From NCBI RefSeq assembly GCF_018991925.1, contig NW_024722158.1, positions 682,057 through 746,056 of the forward strand: a stretch of 64,000 nt of DNA, written 5' to 3'. The first letter of the stretch is position 1; each line of letters opens with the position of its first letter. The DNA is from Homarus americanus. Taxonomy: Eukaryota > Arthropoda > Malacostraca > Decapoda > Nephropidae. Positions 47,796-58,381 of the stretch are shown here, piece after piece. The notes beneath the pieces are model-generated. The model saw only the letters and a list, made by a program, of their open reading frames with translations. It was not told the DNA's origin and ran no database searches. The position numbers and the translations under genes were made by a program.

Positions 47796-48096
47796 CAAAT
47801 GACACACGCATTTTCTATACCGAAACGTTTCCAGTTAATGTAGTCTCCATGTATAATTAGAAAATTATGGGGGCCCCATGTGCATTCAGCTGACTACATT
47901 AAAGGTAAGTGCTGTCACACTGTAACCATTCCTTATTATTTATTACTTTCACTGTACTATCCATTTATTATTCATTACTTTTACTGTACTGTATTTCATT
48001 GTAGATTATTTATTTTTCTATGTCGGACTTACGACCATGTCGGACTTACGACCTGGATTTGGGTCCCTAACCCCGTCGTAAGTCGGGGTCTATCTG
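47669..48096. mobile_element. Tigger-G MITE copy G1
   Basis: Left CAGACAGACCCCGACTTACG, right (reverse complement) CAGATAGACCCCGACTTACG; TA at 47667-47668 and 48097-48098. A run of 52 T at 47744-47795 lies inside. It ends 51 bases before the acceptor of exon c. Confidence 0.9.
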
Positions 48097-48147
48097 TAGT
48101 TTATCTGAAGCAGTGTAAACAATTAGTGACTTATTTTTTCTGTTTAG

Positions 48148-48819
48148 GAGAAAGCTGTTGTTGAGGAGAAAAGCGCTTCATTGACACCTGTAGCAGAGGA
48201 AGAAACAGTCGAGGATGTAGGGGAACACTCCTCAAACAGTCAACTGTCAACCATACCAGAAGGGTCTCCAACTTCTTCCTCGGTAGAACAAGATGCTGTA
48301 AGTTTAAATGCTGATACAGTGATTAGTCAGGATAAAGACGACAAACAAAATGCCTCGGACTCCAGTGGGACGACGCAGGAGGGAGTGGGGAAAGAGGAGC
48401 CAACGCCAACAATCAACGCCCCACAACAAGAGGGAGACAAGCAGCAGGTGTCTGCAGTAAGTCATGTTCCACTGTCATGCCCCAGCAGCTGTCCCCATCT
48501 GAAACCCAACCCCAGAGTAGACCAGCTTGTACAGCAACACACGCCCCTTGTAAACAAACACCACCGTAAGGCCCGTTGCACCCCGTACCTCACTCCAGAG
48601 CTCCAGCATCTCGGTGTTGGATATATTAGCTTGTCAGTACCCAGAAGACTGGCACTACACTCATCTAGTAGTGAGAGTGCGAGGTTGAGGCATGTGACGG
48701 GCAGCGGAGGTGTTGGTCGGGGAGAGGAAGGCAGGCAGAGTGGCCGTGCCTCCTATGTGTGGTACCCCGCTAGAGAGTCTTGTTATTGGTCTCACTCGCT
48801 CAATAACACGCCAGAAAAG
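48148..48819 (+). CDS. Candidate host-gene exon c (Ser/Glu-rich tail)
   Basis: Acceptor ttttttctgtttag with a good pyrimidine tract. The frame is open from 48148 (EKAVVEEKSASLTPVAEEET) to a stop near 48925. Three GTAAG donors fall in the same phase (0): 48298, 48457 and 48820. The last, AAG|gtaagg, gives 224 codons. The first half is acidic and Ser/Thr-rich (STIPEGSPTSSSVEQD, DKDDKQNASDSSG), likely disordered; the second half has HKARC-like basic and Ser-rich patches (LALHSSSSESARLRH, GVGRGEEGRQSGRA). No domain recognised. Phase 0 fits exon b. The composition is unlike the transposons around it, and no repeat copy is seen elsewhere in the window. Confidence 0.6.
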
Positions 48820-49440
48820 GTAAGGTATTGTCCCCAGTCAGATGGTAGTTTGCATCCATTCCTCGATGGATCTTCTCTCACTGTTGAGTATTCATCCCTC
48901 TTTTCTACTACAGTACAGCAAAACTAGTGAGTAATTTTCTTATGATGCTTTATTATTTCAAACACATAAGATTTAATATACTGTATAGTGAATGATTTGT
49001 TGTTGAAGCAGCTTTGAACTTTGGATGTATCAATCATTTATGCAAGTCTTTAGTGCTTCTAGTTTCTTTTTTCATATTTCATCACTTGAAAGTCTGGCTA
49101 TAGTTGGCTTCCTTTTCCGCCAAACTGGGAATACACTTAAAATATTAGTTGTCGTACTATATTTGCACTCAGACTGTTGAATCCTTTAATGGCTACATTC
49201 ATGTGTAGTTGTGTACCAACCGAGTCCAGACTACACCTCAATCATTCTTCTTCCGGTCAGATGATATAGATCCATCATCTTTACTATCTTATCAAGTAAT
49301 TTGAGCACAACAGATGCACACAACACAAGAGAAGCTCTTCATCTCACCTCACCTCCCTGATGCCTTCATTATATTTGTGTGAGATTGTAGTCAGCAGTGA
49401 GTACAGTAGATTTCTTATTACACTTTTTTGTTGCTTATTA
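48820..49440. other. Intronic or 3-prime flank, unassigned
   Basis: The open frame of exon c continues to 48925. After that nothing is recognisable until the LINE. Confidence 0.35.
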
Positions 49441-50300
49441 CAATGTGAAGGACTGTCATTGTCATCATTGTTTTATGGCCATTTTCTACAGTTGTCTGGG
49501 TTCGCCACTGTTACCTGATGGTAGCTCTCCATGCTGCACAGGCTATTGTAAACTCTCTTTTGAGGATCCTAACTCTTAATGGTTTTCTTACAGCCTCTGC
49601 TCATGTCATTTTTGGCCTACTCCTTGCTCTCTTCCTTCCACATTCAGGCTTATGCACCTCTTGACCTTATGGGCTCATCAATTATCTCCATTTGTCCAAA
49701 CCATCTCAGCCTGCCTCTATGTAGGAATTCACTAATACAGTACCGTACTGTACTCTCAATGCCCAGTCACCCTCTTAGCTCTGAATAGGGCCTTCTGTCC
49801 TTCAGTGTCACATTACACATCCATCTCACCATTGTCATTTCAGCTCACTCAAGTCTACTCATGTGATCCTCTTTAACTGTCCATGTTTCACTGCCATACA
49901 ACATCACACTTCTCACACCAGCCATATACAGTATACTGTACCTGCATATTCTTCCTTTCACTCGGATGAAATGTCCACTTGTCAATAAAGGCAGCAGCTC
50001 CCTAAAATTCCTGCAGCAATTTCTGACTCTTACAACTGAGCTGGCTTCAGCACCCCCACCAACAGTGATCATGTCACCCAGGTAACAGAACTCATTGACA
50101 CAGTCCAGGGACATATCCACAATGTTGAGTTTCTCTAGTTAACTGCACATACACAACACATAAAGTCAGCAACATCCTGCACTCTGCCATCTACTCCGTT
50201 ACACGTCTTGTGTACCAGCCTTTCACACTCATTGCATGTTTTTGTGTTGTTGTCAACACCTTCATTACAGACAGCACGTGGACATTTTCCACTGATCAAT
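49440..50300 (-). pseudogene. LINE C-terminal fragment with Cys-rich finger
   Basis: On the minus strand: a Cys cluster (CPRAVCNEGVDNNTKTCNEC, then VHKTCNGVDGR and FMCCVC) at 50155-50285, a PHD-like zinc-finger pattern; CVNEFCYLGDMITVGGGAEA at 50045-50105; VMLYGSETWTVKEDHMSRLE at 49845-49905; MVRWMCNVTLKDRRPYSEL beyond a stop. This is the end region of a LINE protein found widely in invertebrates. It differs from the other two LINEs here. Stops are present, and the RT core is not in the window. Confidence 0.75.
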
Positions 50301-50564
50301 ACTATTGTTGTAAAAGTTGAAGCCTTCTGAATACAGGTATAAAATTTTAATTAGTTTAGTACCTTGTGTTTGGTTGTCCACAAAACCCAACTTTCTAGCT
50401 CTTTTACTGTATTTGTAAACAAAGAAGAAAAATTCCCACTTAACACGTCAAGTCATTAAAATGTTTGTGAAATATTGTTGATGAAGATAAAAGAGGCAGA
50501 GGTGACACCCTGAACATTGAAGTGTTGGTGACAGAGTGATTTGGCCATAAAGAGTCATCTACAA
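50300..50564. other. Unassigned sequence
   Basis: AT-rich. I see no motif here. Confidence 0.35.
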
Positions 50565-50707
50565 ACGAAAATTTTGTTAGTACACAGCGCGATCACTAAC
50601 GTAGGGACTTGAAAATACGTAATTTGAAGAAAAAAATTTGTACGACTGCGGCGGTCGTATATCTGGGTCGTTGTATGTCGAATAGGTCATAAGTCGAGGA
50701 GTACCTG
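50565..50707. mobile_element. Tigger-H right-end fragment H3
   Basis: Contains CAGCGCGATCACTAACG, GACTGCGGCGGTCGTAT and ends AGTCGAGGAGTACCTG followed by TA, matching the right ends of H1 and H2. The rest is missing. Confidence 0.75.
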
Positions 50708-50734
50708 TAGTGGGTGGGCAGGGACCACTGCTCG

Positions 50735-52410
50735 ATATACGTGCAACTTTGTGGATAATTTCAGCTCCCTACAACTGAAGACACGATTTCAGAGTCTGCC
50801 CACGGTGTGAGATGCACATCTGATCCGATGCTGAATTTCTTCATCATGTCTGCGGTGGTGGACTGGTGGGAGCCGAGATACCGAAAGTGGGTAACATTAG
50901 AGATGGTAGTACAGTACTGTTAAACTGGGTGGATGGTGGAGGTGTGTGTGAACCAGGGGCAGGTTGAAAGAGAATCTGAGTCTTACGTACATTCACCTCA
51001 AGGCCGAAGTGTGCATACTTATCCACATCGGTGTTTCGGTTTAGCAATGAATGGTAGTGCTCTTTCCAGCACTGAAGGAGGCCTTCATTGTCTTTAATTA
51101 TGAGGCTACCTTCAGATGAGCGGAGGGGGGACTGCACCACGAGTGACTGGCCCATAAAATGTTTTAGTGGAAATAAAAAATTCGCACATCTTGTGCTGAT
51201 CTGCAAGTTTTTGTGTTTCACATGCTTTATTTTTAAGCCAGTCGTTCTTTAGATTGCGAAGTTCCTGTTGGCCTGCTGCTTTCTTCTTGCGGAAGGTATC
51301 AGCTTTGGTCTGAGTCTGAGGGTTGTTCTGCCAGTCAGTAAATGCAGCACGTTTATCATCGATGAGTACCTTGATTGCTGGGTTATTTCATCAAACCAGT
51401 CCTGGCATAATCTTTTGATCTGGCCAAGGGTCTTTCTGCAGATTTTTGTTATAACAGTATTAAGAGTATCCCATTCGGCACTGGGATTCACGTTGTCTGC
51501 AGTTGGTTTGTTTATAAGCCCCTGTTGGAGCTGCTCTCAGAAAGCATGTGCTATCGCTGGATCCTCCAGACGCTTAGTGTTAAAACCTCTTCAGGAGGCT
51601 TGCTGCCTTCTCCATTTTGGGGCGACATGAAGTGAGAGCTTGGATCTTACAAGTTGATGATTGGTGTCGCGGTGATCTGAGCCACGCATGGCATGGGTGA
51701 TGAGGACATCTCGGCGATCTCTTTCTCTGACAATGATGTAGCCAATCAGATACCAGTGTTTGGATCGTGGGTGTTGCTACGATCCCTTGAACTTGTCGGC
51801 CTGCCTAAATAAGGTATTTGTGATAGTGAGGCTGTGAGCAGCACACTTGCTGAGGAGGAGTAGGTCATTGGGATTACACTTGCGTAGTCCATTTCTCCCT
51901 ATGGTTCCCTGCCAAATGTTAGCATCTCTGCCAACTCTGGCATTGAAGTCGCCAAGGAGCACAACCTTGTCTTCTCTCGGGATAGAGGTTAGCACTCTGT
52001 CGAGGTCGGCATAAAAGGTCTCCTTGATGTCATCTTCTGCATCCAGTGTTGGGGGTATGCACTGATGAAAACGGCATGACGTGAGTGATTCAGTGGGACT
52101 CAAAGCGCCATGAGGCGCTCGTTTATCCCAATAGGCATTTCAGTTAGCCTGTGTAGGATGCATTGGTGGATGGCAAAGCCAACTCCATAAATGTGGTTTC
52201 TCTCCACAGCAGGCTTACCCTTCCAGAAGAAGGTATAGCCAGACCCCTGTTCTGTGAGTCTACCCTCATCTGGGAGCCGGGACTCACTAATTGCTGCTCT
52301 GTCGATGTTATACCTAGCCAGCTCTTTTGCCACAAGGGCAGTTCTTCTTTCAGGATGCTCATTTGTGCCAGTATCCAGAAGGGTCCTGACACTACATGCA
52401 GTGACCATAA
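50735..52410 (-). pseudogene. LINE endonuclease/RT, second copy with internal deletion
   Basis: Minus-strand partner of 5758-8245. Endonuclease: VRTLLDTGTNEHPERRTALV and AAISESRLPDEGRLTEQGSG near 52200-52400; then PPTLDAEDDIKETFYADLDR and VVLLGDFNARVG at 51920-52060, better preserved here than in the first copy. The RT core is gone: the frame jumps from YHSLLNRNTDVD to KYAHFGLEVNVRKTQILF near 51030, matching a loss of about 900 bp including YADD. Stops remain elsewhere. Non-functional. Confidence 0.8.
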
Positions 52411-53480
52411 GAGGTTGTATGGTTTGTTTTTGTTTGGATCTGTTTATTTTGATTGTGTTTTCGACCGCATAAGGATGACCTTAGTGGGTGCGATTGCCCA
52501 GTCAGGTTGGGTTTTTAGGCAGGCTATGTTTAGGGCACCTTTTTTTGCCCCCTCCCCTTATGGGGTGAGCAGAGTGTCTCCTTGTAAGGGCTGCTCAGTC
52601 GCACAGACAGGACCATGCTGCCTAGATCCCAGTGCATAAACGACCATCTTATCTGTACCGCCCATGTGCAAAGTTGTGACTAGAGACTCCCGGCAGTCAT
52701 TTCTGCCTGTCCCTGTCGCCACTCGTTCATTGCCATAGACGTTTTGGGGGTATAGAAGTTTGATGATGATGAGAGGTATGATAAGCTGGGTGATGGCTGT
52801 GTGTGTGTTGATTTATGTGGTGAGGCAAGAGCACAGGCTGCAACCACACATCTTGGCTCTCCCTTATCCTGATCCAGTGGTGCAAGTGTTGCAACAACTG
52901 GGGAGAGGGAGAGTTGGAATGGACTGCCGATAGCCCAGTTTGTTGGGTTTTGCCTTAGTAGCCCGTCCTTCAGGCATTGCCTTCGTCCGCCGGTGTATTC
53001 GTTGGGTTCCCATGGTGGTCACCTGTTCCGCCTATATCACCGTTGGGGTCTTGTTGGAGCTCTGTAAGCATGTCTACCTGATGCGGGGCTCCACCACAGA
53101 TTTTTCGTTCAGGGTTTACTCCCAAAGCCTTATACTGTGCCTACCATGATTAATTCGCAAGGCAGCGGGCGGTGGTTGGTAGGCGCCAGGACGTGTCCAC
53201 ATGCCAGTGAGCCTGTGTGCCATCCATCTGGGGCCCACTGCTACTCCGAGATCCCCTGCTGATCTAGCCTGGGCGTACGAGGCACCTAGTTACCGTGTGT
53301 TGCCACAAGGAGGCACAGCAGGAGTCTTGATTGTGACGAGGCTGTGTACTGACAGGGGGGACTTATGCAAGTTGCTTCCCTGTTCGCCATGAGGGCTAGC
53401 CAGCGGTGGCAGCTGAAAGAGAGAGGGAGGAAGACGTGCTTGCTCTTTAACACTAACATAATGCTGCCACACTAGATGCA
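52411..53480 (-). mobile_element. LINE 5-prime leader, second copy
   Basis: Corresponds to about 4700-5757 of the first copy (for example CTCCCTCTCCCCAGTTGTTG and the run of small overlapping frames). No coding pattern I trust. Present in both arms, so it is part of the element and not chance flank. Confidence 0.65.
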
Positions 53481-54225
53481 TTTCACCACCCTCTGTAGTG
53501 TGTGTGCACACACACACACACACATACACACACATGGGAATTAGCCGTTTGGGGTGGGGGGGGGATGTCGTGGTCACTTTCACCCCCAATAGACCATTTT
53601 CCCTCTGGCTGGGAGGAGGGGAGGTGGGGAGATTAACACGTAAACGGATTATGAAAGGCAGAGAGGTTTTTATTTTTTTGCTTATAAAATGTCTCCGACT
53701 TGACTTGAGAATATAATTTACATTGCTGAAATTCTTGCAAGATAGCGATTAATTTGAGTATAAACATCCTTTATTTTGCACCGTACATAATAATTTGGGT
53801 AATTAACTAAGTACATTTGATTACTTTTACTTAATTTTACTTCTACCTCTTCACCACTGATTGGCTAATTAGCCACTTGGGGGATCAGTTTCGTTTCTGT
53901 TACGCACTGTTGGCAATTACAGGTTGTGATAATTTACGTGGTTGCAGTTTCAAAGCTTTGTGACATCACTAATGTATAATGAGTCTCCATATGCCCTGGT
54001 TTATTCAATGATCAGTTGTCTAAGTGTAAAAGTTGAGCCATCATGTATCAATTAATGTGAAAATATATAAATTATAATGTAAAATGTTATAAGCCAATGG
54101 TTTAGTAGTGCTGTTAATGTGTGTAAGAGTCTTGGCATGTCACCTCACCTCCTGACTCCTGAACAAACTCTTCATCTACTTCTAGAAATCCTACAATGTG
54201 CTCGGCAAGCACGTACGCACGCACG

Positions 54226-54263
<38 letters not shown>

Positions 54264-54689
54264 GAGGGTCTTGTTATGTGACTGCATGGAGGTGAATTAA
54301 AAGATCAGCTGTTGAGGAGGTTATCGCTCGGCATCACTGGTACATGTTACCACTCCTTTCCACTCCATCTCTCTAATTACTCACACCTTTCAGCTTTCTC
54401 ACTCCATATTTTAAAATGTTATGTAACGTAATGTTCAAGAGATACAACTTTGCTCATTTATACTTATACTTATCACAATCTCTCTAAAAATACTTTAGGT
54501 TTTGTGTTTGTTCAAGACATCTTCAGGTCATGAGACCCACTAATCCCCCCACCCAAGAAAGGGTGACGTGACATTCCATCAGAAGGTCAGTAATGAGACC
54601 ACTAATCCTCCACCCTACCTCCACCTGACATTGAATCAGGTCTCCCCCCCCCCCCAAAAAAAAATACTTAAACATTCATCTTTATTCAA

Positions 54690-54830
54690 GACATTTTCAG
54701 AAAATTCTCTCGATTTTCAACCTCGGAAATTTTTGGAAAATTCTGGCTTTGGAAATGATTTTCCGAGCAAATTTAAATTCCAGCTATCGGAGATTTGCAG
54801 GTTTGAGGGGTTCCGGCTAATGGAGATATT
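54690..54830. repeat. CCGGAAA-rich palindromic repeat M, copy 3
   Basis: Inverted copy of 3565-3715 (GGAAATGATTTTCCGAGC, CCAGCTATCGGAGATTTGC). Confidence 0.6.
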
Positions 54831-54836
54831 ATAATA

Positions 54837-57548
54837 CAGTTAACCCTCACTTTACGCGGTTAATGTAACCCGCAGGGTCCCGCGTAAAGTGAGAAACGCG
54901 TAAAGTGAATAACATAACATATGGGATTAATTGAAATAGAGTCCGGGCCGACCCCCAAGCTCCACTTTTTGACGACACACAACTATGTTGTAGTAAAAAT
55001 TTTATCTTAACTTTATGATGGTATGAAAAAACAAGTAATATAGAAGAGGTTGGGTTAGAAAAAATAAAGGTTAACATAGGAAAAATAAAGGTTAAGTTAG
55101 AAAAACTAAAAGTTAGGTGGAACACTTACGGTAGTAGAAGAGATGGGTCGGCGTACGGGGATGGAGGCTGGTTCCGAGGCAGAGGGCAGATTACTGGCCC
55201 TCAGGTGAATCACCATTACTAGGTGAATCACCATCACTGTCACTTACAGTTGTCAGGGCTTCCCTGACAAATGCCTCAAAGTCATCTTCACTGTCACTAT
55301 CACTGGCTTGGGCTGGCTGTGGTGGGTTGCGGGCGAAGAACTCGGTTATGCTTTTTTGACGGCTGGTGTTTATGTTGTCGTGATACACCGTGATGTACGG
55401 CTCCATAGCCTGCACCAGCCGGGTATGGAAGACTTCATAGCGGTCATCGTCATTGTCGCGGGAAAGGAAGGACTTCATTTTCTCTGCACACTCCATGGCA
55501 CCCTTAATATCACTATGAGTTAAACTGTGTTCTTCGGAGAATGACGCACCTTCTTCCTCCTCTTCACTGACGTGATCTTCTTCCAACATCTCGTCGGCAG
55601 TCACTTCAGGATCTCTAATCACCTCCAGGATGTCGTCGTTGGTGGTCTCGGAGAAGCCTGGAACTGTAACAGTCTGCGCAGCTTCTCTGGCAAGGTCCAC
55701 TGCTACTGCAACATTCTGAACCTCACCAGTCACAGATTGACTCCTCCTCTCACCTGGTATTCCATGCAACACATGTCTCCATGCGTGACGAATTGAAGCA
55801 ATAAACAGCTGATCCCATGACTCCACCAAGTAGTCCACAGCTTTCTTGATGTTAAATACTCTCCAGAATTGTTTGAACAGTATTTTTTGCTGTTCCAACT
55901 GTTGATCCTCATCTTCTTCGCTCTTGCTATCGGTGGTGGTGTCACTCAGGTTACGCAACTCTTCCCTGGTGTTGGTGTAGTCGTTCATGAGTTTGAATTT
56001 TTTTGTTGAGAATGCAGCTTTTACATTATAGATTAACTCTTGGTCCATGGGCTGTAATATAGACTTAGTGTTGGGAGGAAGGAAGACCACTTTTACGTTG
56101 GGGTGACGATCTAACAGTAGGGGCGAGTGTCCTGGTGAGTTGTCCAGCAGCAACAAAATATTGAATGGCACATTCTGTCGCTCACAGAATTTCTTTACAT
56201 GGGGAACAAAACAGTCATCAAACCAGGAGAGGGACAGTGTAGAGAACATCCACGCCTTACGTGCGGTCAGCCAGTGGACATTTAGCTTTGTCATGTCCAT
56301 GGTTTTGTAGGCGTGCGGCTTGCGTGCTGTGTGGATCACCGATAACTTGAGCTTACAGGTACCGGAGGCATTGGTGGTAAACAGGACGGTGATGCGTTCC
56401 TTCTGCATCTTCCGGCCCCGAATCCTGCGGGCATTCTTTACAACGAAGGACTTGGAAGGTAGCTTTTTCCAGAAAAGACCAGATTCGTCCATGTTAAACA
56501 CCTGGTCGTCACTGTACTGTCCTTCCTCCATAATCTCACGTAAAAACGGAGGAAATTCCCTAGCCGCAGCACGGTCAGCACTCGCTTCTTCAACACCAAT
56601 GTTTATATTGGTGATCTTGTTCCGGATCTTAAACCTCTGTAACCACCCAGAGGAAGCATTAAAGGGTTTGGGCTCTAAAGTTCCCATCTTTCGTGCCACT
56701 GCCATGTACAGTTCACGTGCGTAGTCCTTCACAGAGTGCGTGTCGACCGCCATGTTCCGTCGCGCCTGACGCACCAAGTTCCTCACAAGTAACTTTTCTG
56801 TCTTGAGAAGCACCTGGTTGTGAAAATACTTGATCATAGAAGCACCTGTAGACTTTGTGATCTTCATGTGCTCCTTTATCTTGGCTGCATCCTTCTTTAT
56901 TGTTCGAATCGTAGATTCATTCACACCATGCTGGCGCGCCAAATCAACCTGCCTTGTTCCTTTCTCCAACTCTTGGATGATGGTATACTTCACCTCGTAG
57001 CTTAAGGAACGTCGTGTCTTCTTTGGCTTAGTGCCGCTGGGTCCAGATAAGGAAAGGTTTCTCTCTGGGGGTGGTGGTCCGGCGGAAGCCATTTTACGGA
57101 ACAATGGATGCACGTTTACACGGTGTGGCCTTGAGGGATGAAACTGCCACGGCTAGGTCAAGCGTCGTCTTTCTTCCCTCCCTCCCTCCCTACCCCGGGT
57201 GGACACGTCATAATACTTTAAGCCAATTACAGCTAGCAGCAGAGGGGGGTAGGGATGCATGGCCAATCACAGTCCGATACGTCATATGACGTCAGTGATA
57301 ACGCAACAAAGACACACACTGCGCAACCTTACCGCGCGGCTTGCCCAAGCGGAGGGAGGAGGAGGGAGAGGCGAGGAGCACAGGCAGGCGGGTGGCGGGT
57401 GGGGCAAATCTAAAAATAGCGTCGCGCCGGACACTCTCCGCGTAATGGGGTTCACGTACCGCGTAATGTGAGCACGTTAGGTTCTGGCAAGGCACCGCGT
57501 AAACGTGGAAACGCGGAATGCGGGACCGTGTAAAGTGAGGGTTAACTG
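54837..57548 (-). mobile_element. Tigger-C autonomous element C4 (complete)
   Basis: 2712 bp. Both termini read CAGTTAACCCTCACTTTAC, with TA at 54835-54836 and 57549-57550. Inside each end are repeated GCGTAAAGTGAG or CGCGTAAACGTGGAAACGCG words, likely binding sites for the HTH domains. It encodes one uninterrupted transposase on the minus strand, with a 435-bp leader to the right end. C1, C2 and C5 share its ends and could be mobilised in trans. Confidence 0.95.
55191..57113 (-). CDS. Tigger/pogo transposase, intact, 640 residues
   Basis: Cuts and pastes DNA at TA sites, acting in the nucleus. Domains by residue: CENP-B N-terminal HTH (psq) about 34-82 (RRSLSYEVKYTIIQELEKGT); second HTH of the Tc5/CENP-B type about 105-170, ending GWLQRFKIRNKI; DDE_1 catalytic domain about 200-390 with Asp209 (FNMDESGLFWKK), Asp324 (LLLDNSPGHS) and Asp357 (QPMDQ), a DD33D spacing. 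An acidic, Ser-rich C-tail (about 390-640) holds QKSITEFF at 586-593, a perfect PCNA-binding box. The residue after PMDQ is Glu, where Gly is usual (QPMDQG). Start: Met1 at 57113, but Met8 (MASAGPPPPERN) is an equally plausible start. No intron or stop. Length and order fit full-length Tigger proteins, so it may be active; expression is not shown. Confidence 0.93.
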   Translation of the reverse strand: MHPLFRKMASAGPPPPERNLSLSGPSGTKPKKTRRSLSYEVKYTIIQELEKGTRQVDLARQHGVNESTIRTIKKDAAKIKEHMKITKSTGASMIKYFHNQVLLKTEKLLVRNLVRQARRNMAVDTHSVKDYARELYMAVARKMGTLEPKPFNASSGWLQRFKIRNKITNINIGVEEASADRAAAREFPPFLREIMEEGQYSDDQVFNMDESGLFWKKLPSKSFVVKNARRIRGRKMQKERITVLFTTNASGTCKLKLSVIHTARKPHAYKTMDMTKLNVHWLTARKAWMFSTLSLSWFDDCFVPHVKKFCERQNVPFNILLLLDNSPGHSPLLLDRHPNVKVVFLPPNTKSILQPMDQELIYNVKAAFSTKKFKLMNDYTNTREELRNLSDTTTDSKSEEDEDQQLEQQKILFKQFWRVFNIKKAVDYLVESWDQLFIASIRHAWRHVLHGIPGERRSQSVTGEVQNVAVAVDLAREAAQTVTVPGFSETTNDDILEVIRDPEVTADEMLEEDHVSEEEEEGASFSEEHSLTHSDIKGAMECAEKMKSFLSRDNDDDRYEVFHTRLVQAMEPYITVYHDNINTSRQKSITEFFARNPPQPAQASDSDSEDDFEAFVREALTTVSDSDGDSPSNGDSPEGQ

Positions 57549-57550
57549 TA

Positions 57551-57590
57551 CTGTATTCTGTACTATGCTATAATATGCTATTCTATACTA
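57551..57590. repeat. Short TACTG/TATGC/TATAC run between two Tigger-C copies
   Basis: ctgtattctgtactatgctataatatgctattctatactata: imperfect five-base periodicity between the right end of C4 and the left end of C5. Confidence 0.6.
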
Positions 57591-57592
57591 TA

Positions 57593-58346
57593 CAGTCAAC
57601 CCTCACTTTACGCGGTCCCACACCCACATTCCGCGTTTCCACGTTTACGCGGTGCCCTGCCAGAACCCAGGATGCTCACATTCCGCCATTCCGCGGTGGG
57701 TGTACCCCTTTACACGGGTGAAGTATAGTTTTTTTTATTTAGCTCATAAAATTCATACAAATTATCCGGCCAGAATATAATTTACATTGCTGGAATTCTT
57801 ACAATTTGATGATCATTTTGAATATAAACATCATACAGTAGATTTTGCATTAGACATACAAATTTTAGATGTAATGTTTACTCTGAGTAAATATGTTATC
57901 TTTTGTGCAAAATATATGACATTTATATTCAAAATATTCCTGGTCTTACAAGGAATCCAGCAATGTCAATTATATTATCCTAACTTTAGTTTGAGGTATT
58001 ATTTATTACTGTACCTGGTTTTCTCCCCAAAATTTCTCAGAGGAAAGAGCCAGCGAGTGTACTGTGAGAAGAGGGGGAGGGAGTCGAGTCCATTATTTGA
58101 ATGGACATTAACTTGGCGACTGTATTTCTCTATTTCTCTTAAGTATTAATTGTGTGCATGTACCATCATAAAATTAAGATGTTATTTTTACTAGAACATA
58201 GGTATTGTGTTGGAAAAAGTGGAGTTTGAGGGTCAGCTGGTCTCTATTTCATTTAATCCCATATGTTATGTTATTCACTTTACGCGTTTCTCACATTCCG
58301 CGGTACCCTGTGGGTTACATTAACCGCGTAAAGTGAGGGTTGACTG
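57593..58346 (+). mobile_element. Tigger-C short copy C5
   Basis: Termini CAGTCAACCCTCACTTTACG at both ends, TA on both sides. Inverted relative to C4. One foldback module at about 57745-58005, then the CATCATAAAATTAAGATG subterminal region. No transposase coding. 754 bp. Confidence 0.9.
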
Positions 58347-58380
58347 TACTATACTATACTATACTATACTATACTATACT
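58347..58380. repeat. (TATAC)n short array between Tigger copies
   Basis: Six TATAC units that start at the target TA of C5 and end at the target TA of D5. Confidence 0.85.
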
Positions 58381-58381
58381 A

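Larger units (their letters stand above)
50735..54830 (-). repeat. Inverted segmental duplication, arm 2
   Basis: Reverse-complement partner of 3565-8245 (see that entry). It contains LINE sequence 50735-53480, a half foldback unit near 53700-53790, the unassigned flank, CA repeats at 54205-54262 and repeat M at 54690-54830. The Tigger-C at 54837 sits at its outer border. Confidence 0.8.

Noticed and set aside
15537..58149. Recurrent small frame of about 70 codons (MVIILNINIIYFALDIQILD type) on both strands
   Set aside because: It is the translation of the foldback module. Arms are mirror images, so similar frames appear on both strands; composition is AT-driven and start and end points vary between copies.
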